Numbered from the stretch's first letter, positions 19,154-28,476 are shown. The stretch is 64,000 nucleotides of DNA from CAYSWV01 sp964434865 (GCA_964434865.1 CAYSWV010000002.1:124001-188000); one strand, 5' to 3'. Notes: generated by a model not told the origin, from the letters alone. Translations and numbers: made by a program.

Positions 19154-20335
19154 TTAGCGATCAATAGAGTGGGCTGAACTTTCAATACCCAGTCGAGGTA
19201 AACGGGCTGAGAGTCCACATAACACCTCGTAGGGGATAGTTCCCAGTTGATCAGCCCAAGCTTGAATCGATAGAGGCTGCAGCAGTTCCACCACATCACC
19301 AACCTGCACATCACAACAGGTGACATCCCACATACATTGATCCATGGTAATGGCCCCGACTTGTTGGATTTGTTGGCCGTTCACATACCCTTGCAACCAG
19401 TTGGAAAGCCGTCGTGGAATACCATCAGCATACCCAATGGCCACAGTGGCAATCTGTCGAGTGGAATCAGCAATGTAGTGATAACCATAGCTAATGCCTG
19501 TTCCTGATGGAATGGTTTGGAGGTGGGTGATGCGAGCCTTCACATTCAGGACTGGCCGCAACAAGGTGTCTAGATTCAAATGATCAGCAGGTGAAATCCC
19601 ATACAGGGCTAACCCGATCCGGACTCGCTGAAAGTGAGCAGACTGCCGAGCTAGAGCTGCAGCTGAATTATCCATATGCACAATAGGCTGTGTACCTGTT
19701 TTGTCCTCAATGGCTTGTAAAACTTGCTCTAAACGTTGCTGTTGAAGGGGGACAATCGGGCTATCGATCTCATCAGCTGTGGCAAAGTGAGAGTATAAAC
19801 TCTGACAATGAAAGCAAGGCTGTTGCTGCAAAACGCTCCAAATCTCAGCCGCCTGGTGCCAGGGAACCCCAATCCGAGTCATCCCTGTGTCCACATTCAG
19901 ATGAATCGGGATCTGGCAGTGCCGCAAGTTAGCAACCTGTTGATAAAGAGGGATCTGGTTAGGATGAGTTAAGGTTACTTCTAACGACCAACGCAGTGCT
20001 TCATTAAGTTCAATACCAGTGTTCAGCGGTCCTAAGATCAAAATGGGAGCAGTAATTCCACTGTGGCGAAGTTCAATCCCCTCTGACAAAGTTGCAACAC
20101 AAATACCAGAGGCACCCGCAGATAAAGCTGCCGGAGCAATCAGCTGAGCCCCGTGCCCATAAGCATTAGCTTTAACAATGGCCCAGATCTCAGTTCCGAC
20201 TGATAATCGCTGTAATAGAATTTGCAGATTGTGATGTAGGGCTGAGAGATCAACCTCAACCCAAGCTCGACGAGTATCTAAACTGGTATCTCCAGCAGGT
20301 GATGTTGTCCAGGCAGCACGGTAGGTTGAGATCAT
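19154..20335 (-). CDS. alr: Alanine racemase
   Basis: A PLP-dependent racemase making D-Ala for peptidoglycan, about 393 residues. The PLP lysine is in WAIVKANAYGHGA (about residue 55). The catalytic Tyr region is ISYGYHYIADSTRQIATV, followed by GYADGIPRRLSN and the conserved AITMDQCMWDV. Length is usual for the family. The frame extends to a GTG at 20341; I prefer the ATG at 20335, though neither has a clear Shine-Dalgarno. It lies only 22 bp after the sppA stop on the same strand, so the two are likely co-transcribed. Confidence 0.93.
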   Translation of the reverse strand: MISTYRAAWTTSPAGDTSLDTRRAWVEVDLSALHHNLQILLQRLSVGTEIWAIVKANAYGHGAQLIAPAALSAGASGICVATLSEGIELRHSGITAPILILGPLNTGIELNEALRWSLEVTLTHPNQIPLYQQVANLRHCQIPIHLNVDTGMTRIGVPWHQAAEIWSVLQQQPCFHCQSLYSHFATADEIDSPIVPLQQQRLEQVLQAIEDKTGTQPIVHMDNSAAALARQSAHFQRVRIGLALYGISPADHLNLDTLLRPVLNVKARITHLQTIPSGTGISYGYHYIADSTRQIATVAIGYADGIPRRLSNWLQGYVNGQQIQQVGAITMDQCMWDVTCCDVQVGDVVELLQPLSIQAWADQLGTIPYEVLCGLSARLPRLGIESSAHSIDR

Positions 20336-20357
20336 AGTCACTTTTATTGCAGAACTT

Positions 20358-21425
20358 CTATTGCATAACTAAAGTAGGAGCCAACCATTGCAGGGGAGGT
20401 TGCATGGAAGGGAAGGTTGAAGATTGATCCAAGGGGTGTTCGGAGAAGCGGCTTATCTGAGATGAAATCAAGGCCGTCCAATTGAAAAGCTGAGGAGCTT
20501 GTAAGCCAAATTGTCGGAAGATATCATTAAAGCCTGTGCCAACAACCAGATCTTCTTCAACATCACCTGCTAAGATCCTTAAGTCAGCAATAGCTTCCTC
20601 TGCGCCTCCTATAGCATCCACCAATCCAATAGCCACAGCCTGTGTTCCCGTCATGATCCGACCATCTGCATATTGACGAACCTGATCAACCGTCATAGCT
20701 TCCCGTAGCTCGATCATCTCTGGAGTCAAGATGGAGGCTTCGTTGTCAGGTGACTGGGGCAAAGCCTGCCGACCTTGAGACACATCGATAATAAATTGCT
20801 CTAATGTAGTATCAATCAACTCTTGCAGCAATGCTTTTTCGGCCTCAGTTGAAGATCGGTAGAGTGACAGAATATCTTTAAATTGACCAGTTTTATAAGT
20901 TTCTGCTTGAATGCCAACTTCATTGAACAATTCTGACACATTTAAACCTTGCAGAATAACACCGATGCTACCCGTTAAAGTTCCTGGATTGGCGTAGATC
21001 TTATCGGCTGCACTGGCCACATAGTAGCCTCCACTCGCTGCTACATCTCGCAGGGTCGCAATGACAGGCTTACCGGCTTCACGAATGGCCTGAATAGCCC
21101 GATAAATCTCTTGGCTGGCTCCAACCGTACCTCCCGGACTATTGATCTTCAGTAACACTGCTTTCACGCTTCTACTCTCAGCAGCTTCTTGAAGGCGAGC
21201 CTGAATTCCCACACCCTCGGCAAAGATGCTCCCGGTACTGGCTGTGATGGGACCCTGAAGATTAAGGACTGCAATCCGCTCAGTAGCACCCAGTTGCTCA
21301 ATCATGTTGCTGCGGCTAGGGGCCGACACTTTAACTTCAGGGACATTAGACCCAGCTAAAATAGCGGCTATCAAGCAGAGAAAGACCAGAGTTAAAGCCA
21401 GAATTCGATTAAGCTGCATTCGCAT
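20358..21425 (-). CDS. sppA: Signal peptide peptidase SppA
   Basis: A 355-residue S49 peptidase of the short, single-domain kind. One N-terminal transmembrane segment is followed by the crotonase-like fold: LLKINSPGGTVGASQEIY, then DVAASGGYYVASAADKIYAN with the nucleophile Ser in ASGGYY. AETYKTGQFKD contains the general-base Lys expected for a Ser/Lys dyad. Such enzymes degrade leftover signal peptides in membranes; some cyanobacterial homologues act at the thylakoid. About 70 residues after the core (GGAEEAIADL onward) form a C-terminal tail. Upstream of alr. Confidence 0.92.
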   Translation of the reverse strand: MRMQLNRILALTLVFLCLIAAILAGSNVPEVKVSAPSRSNMIEQLGATERIAVLNLQGPITASTGSIFAEGVGIQARLQEAAESRSVKAVLLKINSPGGTVGASQEIYRAIQAIREAGKPVIATLRDVAASGGYYVASAADKIYANPGTLTGSIGVILQGLNVSELFNEVGIQAETYKTGQFKDILSLYRSSTEAEKALLQELIDTTLEQFIIDVSQGRQALPQSPDNEASILTPEMIELREAMTVDQVRQYADGRIMTGTQAVAIGLVDAIGGAEEAIADLRILAGDVEEDLVVGTGFNDIFRQFGLQAPQLFNWTALISSQISRFSEHPLDQSSTFPSMQPPLQWLAPTLVMQ

Positions 21426-21640
21426 ATTCCAGGTTGGTGAGCTGTGACTTCATTAATCTATCCTTTCATTAGCCTATGGGTCAGATCTGATTCAGTTTTA
21501 TCAATAAACGCTCAAGATGCAATATGACAAGGTTAATCAGAGATCTAATCCTGATGATCCAGACTTGTGGGATCGACCCAAACCTCCTAGACTGAAGTAT
21601 CGATCTTGCTGTGCTGTTGTTTTAGATCTAGAAGGCTGTC

Positions 21641-22396
21641 ATGATGTCTCCAACACTTAATGCTCTCCTTGATGCTATAGCTCACCGCCGGGCCTTAAAA
21701 GTCATTAGTGGTCTCCATAACTTTGATCCACAATCGGTTCGACAAGTGGTACGGGCGGCTCACCAAGGTCAAGCTGACTGGATTGATATAGCTGCCTCTC
21801 AGGACTTAATCCAAATCGCTAAAGCAGAGACTGATCTTCCCATTTGTGTTTCCGCTGTAGACCCTGATCAGTTGGTGGCTGCTAAACAGGCTGGTGCTGA
21901 TCTGGTGGAAATTGGTAATTATGACAGCTTTTATGCTTCAGGCCGAGAATTTAGCGCTCGGGAAGTCATCGATTTGACTCAAGCAACACGCTCATTGCTG
22001 CCTCGAACTCTACTCTCTGTGACCGTACCCCACACGCTGCCTCTAGATCAGCAGGCGGAATTAGCTGAAACCTTAGAGTCTCTAGGCGCGGATTGGATTC
22101 AAACTGAAGGGGGAACCAGTGCTGCCCCTGACCATAGTGGCACGCTAGGCCTGATTGAAAAAGCCGCTCCCACCTTAGCCGCTACCTATGAGATCAGTCG
22201 CGCAGTTAGCATTCCCGTCATTTGTGCCTCGGGACTATCTAGTGTCACCGTAGGTATGGCTATTGCTGCGGGTGCTTCTGGTGTTGGCGTAGGGACGGCT
22301 ATTCGTCAACTTCAAGATGAGGTGGCTATGATCGCTCAGGTGCGCACCTTGTCTGAAGCCTTGGCTAAATCAGCTAACCTCATCACGGCCAGATAG
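21641..22396 (+). CDS. ycf23: Ycf23 / DUF561 TIM-barrel protein
   Basis: 251 residues with the DUF561 pattern shared by cyanobacteria and red-algal plastids. Visible are RALKVISGLHNFDPQSV, WIDIAASQDLIQIAK, LPICVSAVDPDQLVAA, DWIQTEGGTSA and the ICASGLSSVTVGMAIAAGAS phosphate-binding-like loop of TIM barrels. The fold suggests an enzyme acting on a phosphorylated substrate, but none has been established for the family as far as I know. It is monocistronic by context, divergent from sppA and followed by a terminator hairpin. Confidence 0.88.
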   Translation: MMSPTLNALLDAIAHRRALKVISGLHNFDPQSVRQVVRAAHQGQADWIDIAASQDLIQIAKAETDLPICVSAVDPDQLVAAKQAGADLVEIGNYDSFYASGREFSAREVIDLTQATRSLLPRTLLSVTVPHTLPLDQQAELAETLESLGADWIQTEGGTSAAPDHSGTLGLIEKAAPTLAATYEISRAVSIPVICASGLSSVTVGMAIAAGASGVGVGTAIRQLQDEVAMIAQVRTLSEALAKSANLITAR

Positions 22397-22421
22397 ATTA
22401 GACCTCACTAGATCGATAGCA

Positions 22422-22469
22422 GACTGGGGTTTACGGTATTAGCTGGTAAGGATCCCAGTCTTTAAATTT
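22422..22469 (+). terminator. Rho-independent terminator after ycf23
   Basis: GACTGGG (22422-22428) pairs with CCCAGTC (22454-22460) and is followed by TTTAAATTT. It begins 26 bp after the ycf23 stop codon. Confidence 0.6.
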
Positions 22470-22631
22470 CATCAGTCTTGGTGAAAAGCTTAAAGTCATG
22501 AAGCCTATCCAGGTAGCAGCTTAGCCCGTTCCAAATCATGGGAAGATCCTTAGATTTCACATCAGAAACCACTAGTCTGTTCGTATCATCATTCACCTTA
22601 TTTGAAGTTCAAATCTGACCTAAGCAGACCC

Positions 22632-23987
22632 ATGACGGTTGACCTATATCAAGCAGTTAAGCTCCACCAAGCTGGGAAACTGGACCAAGCCGAGGCTCTT
22701 TACCAAGCCGTCTTACAACAGCATCCAGATCAAGCGAAGGCTTTGCACTTATGGGGCGTCATTCTCTTTCAGAGGAAGACGTATCGAGAAGCTATTGGGT
22801 TGATCTCTCAGTCCCTCGCTGTAGATGCCACTCAAGCAGATGCTCACCACAACTTAGCACTTGTTTATCGAATTCTGGGGAATTTTGCAGACGCTGAACA
22901 TCATTACCTGCGAGCGATAACACTTAAACCAGATTATGCAGAAGCTTATTTTAACCTGACAGCCGTAAAACACTTTGCCGATGGTGAGGCTATTGTGTCA
23001 GCTTTGGAATCGCAACTTGTTTTATCAGCCCAGTATTCAGCTCACGATCAAACATTTCTTCACTTTGCTGCAGGGAAAATCTATGACGACTTAGGTCACT
23101 ATGATCAAGCTTTTGCTCATTATCAACAGGGCAATCAGCTGGTTCAACGGCGCTATGACCGGACAGCCCAAGACTATTTAATTGAAGATCTGATCAGCCT
23201 TTGTGGACATGCTTTCTTTCAGGCTCGAGAGCGTTGGAACCTTACTCCCATAACTCCGATCTTTATTGTGGGAATGCCGCGCTCGGGTACCACCCTTGTG
23301 GAGCAAATCCTGTCAGTTCATGACCACGTGGTAGGTCTAGGCGAATTACCCGATATTCCAAGCATGGCTCAAGCCTTATCTACTCGTAGCAGCCTGCCTT
23401 ACCCCCACTGTTTAAAGCAGCTAAACCAGGATATTTTTCAAGGATTTGCCCAAACTTACACTAGACGAATACAGTCCTTGGCCCCCCATGCCAGATACAG
23501 GATTGACAAGTTACCTAGAAACTATCTACACCTAGGTTTAATTGCACTCATGTTTCCCCAGGCACGGGTGATCCATTGTCATCGACACCCATTGGATACT
23601 TGTCTTTCCTGCTACTTCCAACTTTTCCGTTCTGGACATGACTATGCTTATGACTTGGGCGATCTAGGGCACTACTATAAAACTTATCGGACTTTGATGG
23701 AGCATTGGCATCAGGTGTTGCCTATTCCTATCTTTGATCTGGAGTATGAAGCGCTAGTTGAAGATCCAGAAGCCGTGAGTCAGCAGTTATTTGCATTCTG
23801 CGGATTAGAGGGGCATCCCCATTATCAGGAGTTTCATCAAGTGGCTCGCCCTGTCACTACAGCCAGTGGTTGGCAAGTACGACAGCCTCTCTATCAATCT
23901 GCTGTTCATCGCTGGCAACACTATCAGCCCTACCTATCTCCCCTTAAAGCTGCCCTGAATCAGGATATAAAGAGATCCGCCGAATAA
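22632..23987 (+). CDS. TPR-repeat sulfotransferase
   Basis: About 451 residues. The N-terminal ~120 residues are TPRs (AEALYQAVLQQHPDQAKALH, AEHHYLRAITLKPDYAEAYF). A sulfotransferase domain follows with the 5'-PSB loop FIVGMPRSGTTLVEQIL that binds PAPS, then RYRIDKLPRNYLHLG and VIHCHRHPLDTCLSCYF in the 3'-phosphate region. TPR-sulfotransferases sulfate proteins or glycans at the envelope in other bacteria; the acceptor here is unknown. The frame extends to a TTG at 22602; the ATG at 22632 is preferred, as it starts at the first TPR. An FGE-like gene follows, a suggestive neighbour. Confidence 0.85.
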   Translation: MTVDLYQAVKLHQAGKLDQAEALYQAVLQQHPDQAKALHLWGVILFQRKTYREAIGLISQSLAVDATQADAHHNLALVYRILGNFADAEHHYLRAITLKPDYAEAYFNLTAVKHFADGEAIVSALESQLVLSAQYSAHDQTFLHFAAGKIYDDLGHYDQAFAHYQQGNQLVQRRYDRTAQDYLIEDLISLCGHAFFQARERWNLTPITPIFIVGMPRSGTTLVEQILSVHDHVVGLGELPDIPSMAQALSTRSSLPYPHCLKQLNQDIFQGFAQTYTRRIQSLAPHARYRIDKLPRNYLHLGLIALMFPQARVIHCHRHPLDTCLSCYFQLFRSGHDYAYDLGDLGHYYKTYRTLMEHWHQVLPIPIFDLEYEALVEDPEAVSQQLFAFCGLEGHPHYQEFHQVARPVTTASGWQVRQPLYQSAVHRWQHYQPYLSPLKAALNQDIKRSAE

Positions 23988-24103
23988 GTGAAGATTCATA
24001 CAATGGGTTCAGATCACCCAACTTTTATGCCCTGGATCAGACTGGGAAATGCTGGACTAGCTCTAACTTCATCATCAGCTTTGACGATCAATTGCGATAC
24101 ATT

Positions 24104-24141
24104 CTGTATGTAAATTTTAAGGCTGTATGTAAATTTTAAGG
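24104..24141. repeat. Exact tandem duplication, 19-bp unit x2
   Basis: CTGTATGTAAATTTTAAGG occurs twice head to tail in the 241-bp space before the FGE-like gene. It may overlap its promoter. Confidence 0.85.
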
Positions 24142-24228
24142 TGATTCTCACTTGAATTTCAATTTATTGAAGTATGCTCTATGGGATCTAGCTAGCCAAG
24201 CGTCGTTGTTGAGTTCAATAGTTGAGGC

Positions 24229-25194
24229 ATGATGTTGGGACTATCTTTAAATCAGCCAAGCCTTATGGATAGATGGATTCAGAAGTTCAGTCTCATCCTA
24301 TTTTCTTTACTAGCTGTTGTAGGCTATCCTCTTATGACTCGGGCTGATCAACTCCTATGTGAAGCGGATCGAACGTCTGCTGGTGACTTTGTTTATATTC
24401 CTGAAGGTCCCTTTTGGGAAGGCAGTGATCAGGTAGAACGAGACTATGCTTACACCATTTCAGCTAAGGGTGTTACCACTGATCCGACGCGATACCCTAA
24501 AATTGAACAGCAGCTACGCCAACGACAATGGTTTGACTTTGAACAACAACGCCAAGAGATCAACCTACCTAGCTATTGTATTGCTCGTCATTTAGTTACT
24601 AATGCAGACTATCAACTATTTATTCAAGCTACCGGTCATCGTGCCCCTGGGATCAGTGAAGCCGATTATCAACAACAAGGTTTTTTAGTCCATCCCTATG
24701 CTGATGTGCGGCCTTTTCTGTGGGTGCAGGATCAATTTCCGCCTGGTGAAGGTGAGCATCCCGTTGTTTTGGTCTCACTTGTAGATGCCGAAGCTTATGC
24801 TGATTGTAGAAGCCATCAGGAAGGGCAGGTGTATCGATTAAAGACAGCTCTAGAATGGGAAAAAGCAGCTCGGGGGCCAGAGGGTCGTTATTTTCCTTGG
24901 GGAGATGAATGGGAAGATGAGGCTACCAACTGGTCAGGATCAGGGTTATGGCATACCAGTGCTATAGGGACTTATCCGCTCAGCCACAGCCTTTATGGTG
25001 TGCATGATATGGCAGGGAATGTCTTTGAATTTACTTCAACTTTAAGAATTCACAATCAACAGCAACGTTCAGTGATGAAGGGCTGCTCCTGGGATGATCT
25101 ACCTGGGTTTTGTCGGGCGGCTTATCAACATACTCGACCTGTTGACTCACGCCATATCTTATTTGGATTTCGTCTGGTTAAAGAGATCCCTTAG
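24229..25194 (+). CDS. FGE/SUMF1-like protein, exported
   Basis: 321 residues. An N-terminal signal sequence (KFSLILFSLLAVVGYPLMTRA) is followed by a formylglycine-generating-enzyme fold: FVYIPEGPFWEGSD, YCIARHLVTNADYQLFI, VYRLKTALEWEKAARGPEG, YFPWGDEW, YGVHDMAGNVFEFT and FGFRLVKE. The active-site region reads KGCSWDDLPGFCRAA. The second Cys of the FGE C-x4-C pair is plausible, but the first is not at its expected place. It is therefore better called FGE-like than a proven sulfatase activator. It ends by overlapping the convergent HAD gene by 17 bp. Confidence 0.8.
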   Translation: MMLGLSLNQPSLMDRWIQKFSLILFSLLAVVGYPLMTRADQLLCEADRTSAGDFVYIPEGPFWEGSDQVERDYAYTISAKGVTTDPTRYPKIEQQLRQRQWFDFEQQRQEINLPSYCIARHLVTNADYQLFIQATGHRAPGISEADYQQQGFLVHPYADVRPFLWVQDQFPPGEGEHPVVLVSLVDAEAYADCRSHQEGQVYRLKTALEWEKAARGPEGRYFPWGDEWEDEATNWSGSGLWHTSAIGTYPLSHSLYGVHDMAGNVFEFTSTLRIHNQQQRSVMKGCSWDDLPGFCRAAYQHTRPVDSRHILFGFRLVKEIP

Positions 25195-25993
25195 CTTGGA
25201 GTAGAGCTTCAGCTAATTCACAAAACCCCCATCCCGCTTCAGCTTGAGTGAGATAGTTGGGAAAAAAGAGCATTTGATCTTGGTAATCTAGACAATTAGA
25301 GACGCCAACACTATAGGTAAAATAAGCTGGATTGAAAAGGCTACTATCATTAGGACTATCTCCTATTGTTACTATTTGATCTAGGGGCACCTCGAGATCG
25401 GATTGAGTTTCTAAAACCTTGAGCAAACCGCTCGCTTTATCTTGGCCAAATAGTTTCAAATGGCACTGAACCGAGCTATAGATAAAGTCCCACCCCATTG
25501 TGTGACTCAGATCAGCCATAGTTTGTAAATGGGATAGAGCTAAATCATGTCGATCATAGGTCCAGTCGGTTAGCCGAAAGACATTATCACTTGAAGGTTG
25601 AATGCCAGGGAAAACCTGCTGTAACTGCTCAAAGGCTGACTGAAGACCCTGTCGATGGCATTTCAGGTCCTGGAGTGATACCAATGGGTAGGGTTTTGAG
25701 ATCCCGCTTGCTGAGTAATGCCCGGCATAAAAGATCCCTCCATTTTCAGCAATAGCACCATAGATGGGTAAATAATGAGCGAGACCCTCGACCCAGCCTG
25801 CCGAACGACCTGTAATAATGATCACATGGACTCCCACTTGGTGAAGAGCTTCAAACAGCTGGAGTACCTGAGGTCTCAATCGTCCCGCCTGGGTCAGCGT
25901 ACCATCCATGTCGGTGGCTATCAGTTGAATAGTTTCAAGGGGTAACAGCTCTAGATCACTGGACATACTTCGTGACATCTTCACCACAGTCAT
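25178..25993 (-). CDS. HAD-superfamily (IIB) phosphatase
   Basis: 271 residues. Motif I is ATDMDGTL with the nucleophile Asp. Motif II is VIIITGRSAG, motif III is in the GQDKASGLLKVLE region and motif IV is TIGDSPNDSSLF. The C2B cap between motifs II and III places it near sucrose-phosphate or mannosyl-3-phosphoglycerate phosphatases, and AENGGIFY is typical of that group. The substrate is undetermined. The ATG at 25993 overlaps the upstream gene by 38 bp; later ATGs at 25978 and 25966 are possible. Co-transcribed with the TerB/Mo-nitro_C gene. Confidence 0.85.
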   Translation of the reverse strand: MTVVKMSRSMSSDLELLPLETIQLIATDMDGTLTQAGRLRPQVLQLFEALHQVGVHVIIITGRSAGWVEGLAHYLPIYGAIAENGGIFYAGHYSASGISKPYPLVSLQDLKCHRQGLQSAFEQLQQVFPGIQPSSDNVFRLTDWTYDRHDLALSHLQTMADLSHTMGWDFIYSSVQCHLKLFGQDKASGLLKVLETQSDLEVPLDQIVTIGDSPNDSSLFNPAYFTYSVGVSNCLDYQDQMLFFPNYLTQAEAGWGFCELAEALLQAKGSL

Positions 25994-26684
25994 CAGCTAG
26001 AAAGCTTAGAGCTCGGAACCGCAAACCTACAACTTGTTCATAAAGAGGATTTAATTTGCACATAGCTGGGATATGCATCACCTTCCGATTAAATAAGACA
26101 ACATCCCGCTCAAATGGACATTGATTGGGGATCAATTTACATAAGAAATGGGCGACTTTACGGTTTTGAATCGAGATCCCATCCATCCAATCTCGAATGG
26201 GCTGTAGGGCATCGGATTCAGGTGGCGTTAACCCCGAACTTGCTGTAGCTGGAGTCGCTGTAGCTCGATTCCCATCTGCAGAGGTCACCAACATCTGTTT
26301 GAGTAAGTGCAGTTGGGGAACTTCAACCTTTAACGCTTGACAAAACTCTTGCAACAACCGATCCTCAGGTTCTGAGTAGACCCCGTCAGCAATAGCGGTC
26401 ATCACAGCCGTTCGTAAAAAATCTTCTGCGTGTGTGGGGTCAAAGGCAGCGGCAAATTCGGCTGGTGTAATCGGATCTAGTTGCTTATCCGCTTCTTCGG
26501 GCCATTCTGATCGAATGAGTTCGTTAATGAGGGCTTTTTCTTGAGGATCATAGTTGCCATCTACCCAAGCTAGGCTTAACAATCCACGTAACCAGAGATG
26601 AGCTTGATCGGGAGAGCAGTCCAGATCGACCTCTGAGTTTGCCGCAAGACCAGACTTGGAACTGTCGACGGATTGGGATTGCAT
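25956..26684 (-). CDS. TerB-like / Mo-nitrogenase C-terminal domain protein
   Basis: 242 residues. Residues 25-125 look like a TerB (tellurite-resistance-type) helical bundle: LLSLAWVDGNYDPQEKALIN and TAVMTAIADGVYSEPEDRLL. Residues 160-242 match the small Mo-nitro_C domain common in cyanobacteria (NRKVAHFLCKLIPNQCPFER, then KVMHIPAMCKLNPLYEQVV). The domain name comes from early annotation near nitrogenase genes and does not imply nitrogen fixation; no nif genes are seen. Function unknown. It overlaps the HAD phosphatase gene downstream. Confidence 0.78.
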   Translation of the reverse strand: MQSQSVDSSKSGLAANSEVDLDCSPDQAHLWLRGLLSLAWVDGNYDPQEKALINELIRSEWPEEADKQLDPITPAEFAAAFDPTHAEDFLRTAVMTAIADGVYSEPEDRLLQEFCQALKVEVPQLHLLKQMLVTSADGNRATATPATASSGLTPPESDALQPIRDWMDGISIQNRKVAHFLCKLIPNQCPFERDVVLFNRKVMHIPAMCKLNPLYEQVVGLRFRALSFLADDCGEDVTKYVQ

Positions 26685-26926
26685 GTCATCACCTGAACGT
26701 CACTACACTAGTTTGGCTGATGGCTTAACTTGGAATTGATACTCAAGATCACAGTCAATTAAGTACCCTTCCCTAGTGATCTTAGACGATGCAGTGATCG
26801 ATTCACAAAGCCTTAAACAAGAGAGTTGGATCTGTTTACTGAGGTTCTTGAATGAGGCGTGACGCAATCCGGTACGATCCTTATACGTAGATCATAAACC
26901 TGTGATAGCAGGAGGGGAGGGAGCCG

Positions 26927-27343
26927 GTGTCACTGACGATCCGAGTGATTACACCTGATAGCACCATTTGGGATGCAGCTGGTGAAGAAGTCATTTTGCC
27001 CGCAACATCTGGGCAACTAGGAATCTTGGGCGGCCATGCCCCTTTACTAACGGCTATCGGCACAGGTGTGATGCGAGTTAAGACCGCAGGGAAATGGTCG
27101 GCTATTGCTGTTATGGGTGGATTTGCTGAGGTTGAAAATGATGAAGTAACGGTTCTGGTGAATCGGGCTGAACGAGGTGAAAACGTTAATCGTGAAGCGG
27201 CTCTATCCGATCAATCAACAGCGGCTCAAGTGCTAGAAAGTAGTGAAGATAAGCAAGAACGGATGCGAGCAAAACTGGACCAACAACGGGCGACAGCTTT
27301 GATCCAGGCAGCCGATATGATGGGCAGTAAAGATTCACTTTGA
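26927..27343 (+). CDS. atpC: ATP synthase F1 epsilon subunit
   Basis: 138 residues. The N-terminal beta sandwich has LTIRVITPDSTIWD, VILPATSGQLGILGGHAPLL and a C-terminal helical hairpin rich in Ala, Arg and Gln. It is part of the rotor stalk of thylakoid and plasma-membrane F1Fo ATP synthase. The GTG start follows a strong purine-rich GGAGGGGAGGG ribosome site. In most cyanobacteria epsilon directly follows the beta gene, but here the upstream neighbour is an unrelated gene on the other strand, so atpC has its own promoter in the 242-bp spacer. Confidence 0.95.
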   Translation: MSLTIRVITPDSTIWDAAGEEVILPATSGQLGILGGHAPLLTAIGTGVMRVKTAGKWSAIAVMGGFAEVENDEVTVLVNRAERGENVNREAALSDQSTAAQVLESSEDKQERMRAKLDQQRATALIQAADMMGSKDSL

Positions 27344-27378
27344 TCCAGCACTAGCTCTACTATCCCATCAAACCATTA

Positions 27379-27408
27379 AGTTCCTCACGATCAATCTGAT
27401 GAGGAACT
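27379..27408. terminator. Bidirectional hairpin between atpC and ccsB
   Basis: AGTTCCTCA (27379-27387) pairs perfectly with TGAGGAACT (27400-27408) across a 12-nt loop, between convergent genes. No long T-run follows, so termination strength is uncertain. Confidence 0.5.
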
Positions 27409-27465
27409 CAACCTATCTATCTAATCACTAACCAGCCTAACCAAATAGCTCAAACTATCAACATG

Positions 27466-28476
27466 CTAAAAGAACCACCCATAGCTATGTAAGCCTTTGC
27501 CCAGTAGGTTAACCCCTAGATAGCAGACCCAAACCACAGCAAATCCTAAGCTGGCTAAGATCGCTGGACGTCGTCCCTGCCAGCCCTTAGTGATCCGAGC
27601 ATGTAAGTAGGCCGCAAAAACAAGCCACGTGATCAAAGCCCAAGTTTCTTTAGGATCCCAGCTCCAGTAGGTACCCCAAGCTTCATTGGCCCAAACCGCT
27701 CCAGCAATAATACCAATAGTTAAGAGTGGAAATCCAATCCCGATCAGACGATAACTGGTGTTATCTAATATCTCAGCTAAGTTCAACCGTTGGGGAGTCA
27801 GTAATAAAGGGGCGGAAGCCGTCGATGTAGCTTGGGGGGGATCCATCACCGCAACCCCTCCTTCAGCACTGGCAAACGCAAACTCAGTAGGAACCTGTTG
27901 AGACTGCAGGACTTGCCGAGCTGCTTTAGAGCGATAGTTTCCCGATCCGAGGGAATCTCCTTTCAATTGGATCGCCTGACCCTTGGTCACCACCAAAAAG
28001 CCAATCGCCAGCAAAGCGCCCACCAGTAAGGCAGCATAGCTCAATAACATCACTGTGACATGCATCATGAGCCAGTTAGATTGCAAAGCTGGAACTAAAG
28101 GTTGGGCTGCTTGCATATCATTTGGCAACACTAGAGCAGCAAAAGCAACAATACTTAAGGTGACCGGAGCTGTAAACACACCAACAAGTTGACTTTGGCT
28201 TAACTGCTGAGCAATCAAATGCAGTAGTGTAATGCCCCAAGCCAAGAAGAAAAGTGATTCATAAAGATTGCTTAGAGGAAAGTAACCAGCATCAATCCAG
28301 CGAGATCCTAGCAACGTTGCGATTACCAAATTGGCAATGACCATGCCTGCTGTGCCCAACTCTGTCAATAGCGGTACCTTGGGAAAAGCCGCTCCAACCC
28401 AGTAAAACAACATCGTGACCAAAGCAATAGCAAAGGCAGCATTATTTAAGGTTGCTTGTAGCTCAACTAGATTCAT
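27466..28476 (-). CDS. ccsB: Cytochrome c biogenesis protein CcsB (plastid CcsA/Ycf5)
   Basis: 336 residues with about eight transmembrane segments. The heme-binding tryptophan-rich signature is TYWSWDPKETWALITWL, and the end LLGKGLHSYGWFF is typical of plastid CcsA and cyanobacterial CcsB. It is the integral-membrane half of the System II heme-lyase complex, which delivers heme to apocytochromes on the lumenal side. GAGG 6 nt upstream supports the ATG. Its partner Ccs1 (ResB) is not in the window. A hydrophilic insert at about 170-225 interrupts the membrane core. Confidence 0.95.
   Translation of the reverse strand: MNLVELQATLNNAAFAIALVTMLFYWVGAAFPKVPLLTELGTAGMVIANLVIATLLGSRWIDAGYFPLSNLYESLFFLAWGITLLHLIAQQLSQSQLVGVFTAPVTLSIVAFAALVLPNDMQAAQPLVPALQSNWLMMHVTVMLLSYAALLVGALLAIGFLVVTKGQAIQLKGDSLGSGNYRSKAARQVLQSQQVPTEFAFASAEGGVAVMDPPQATSTASAPLLLTPQRLNLAEILDNTSYRLIGIGFPLLTIGIIAGAVWANEAWGTYWSWDPKETWALITWLVFAAYLHARITKGWQGRRPAILASLGFAVVWVCYLGVNLLGKGLHSYGWFF

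Noticed and set aside
25956..26684. Evidence for nitrogen fixation
   Set aside because: The Mo-nitro_C domain is widespread in non-fixing cyanobacteria and no nif genes are seen.
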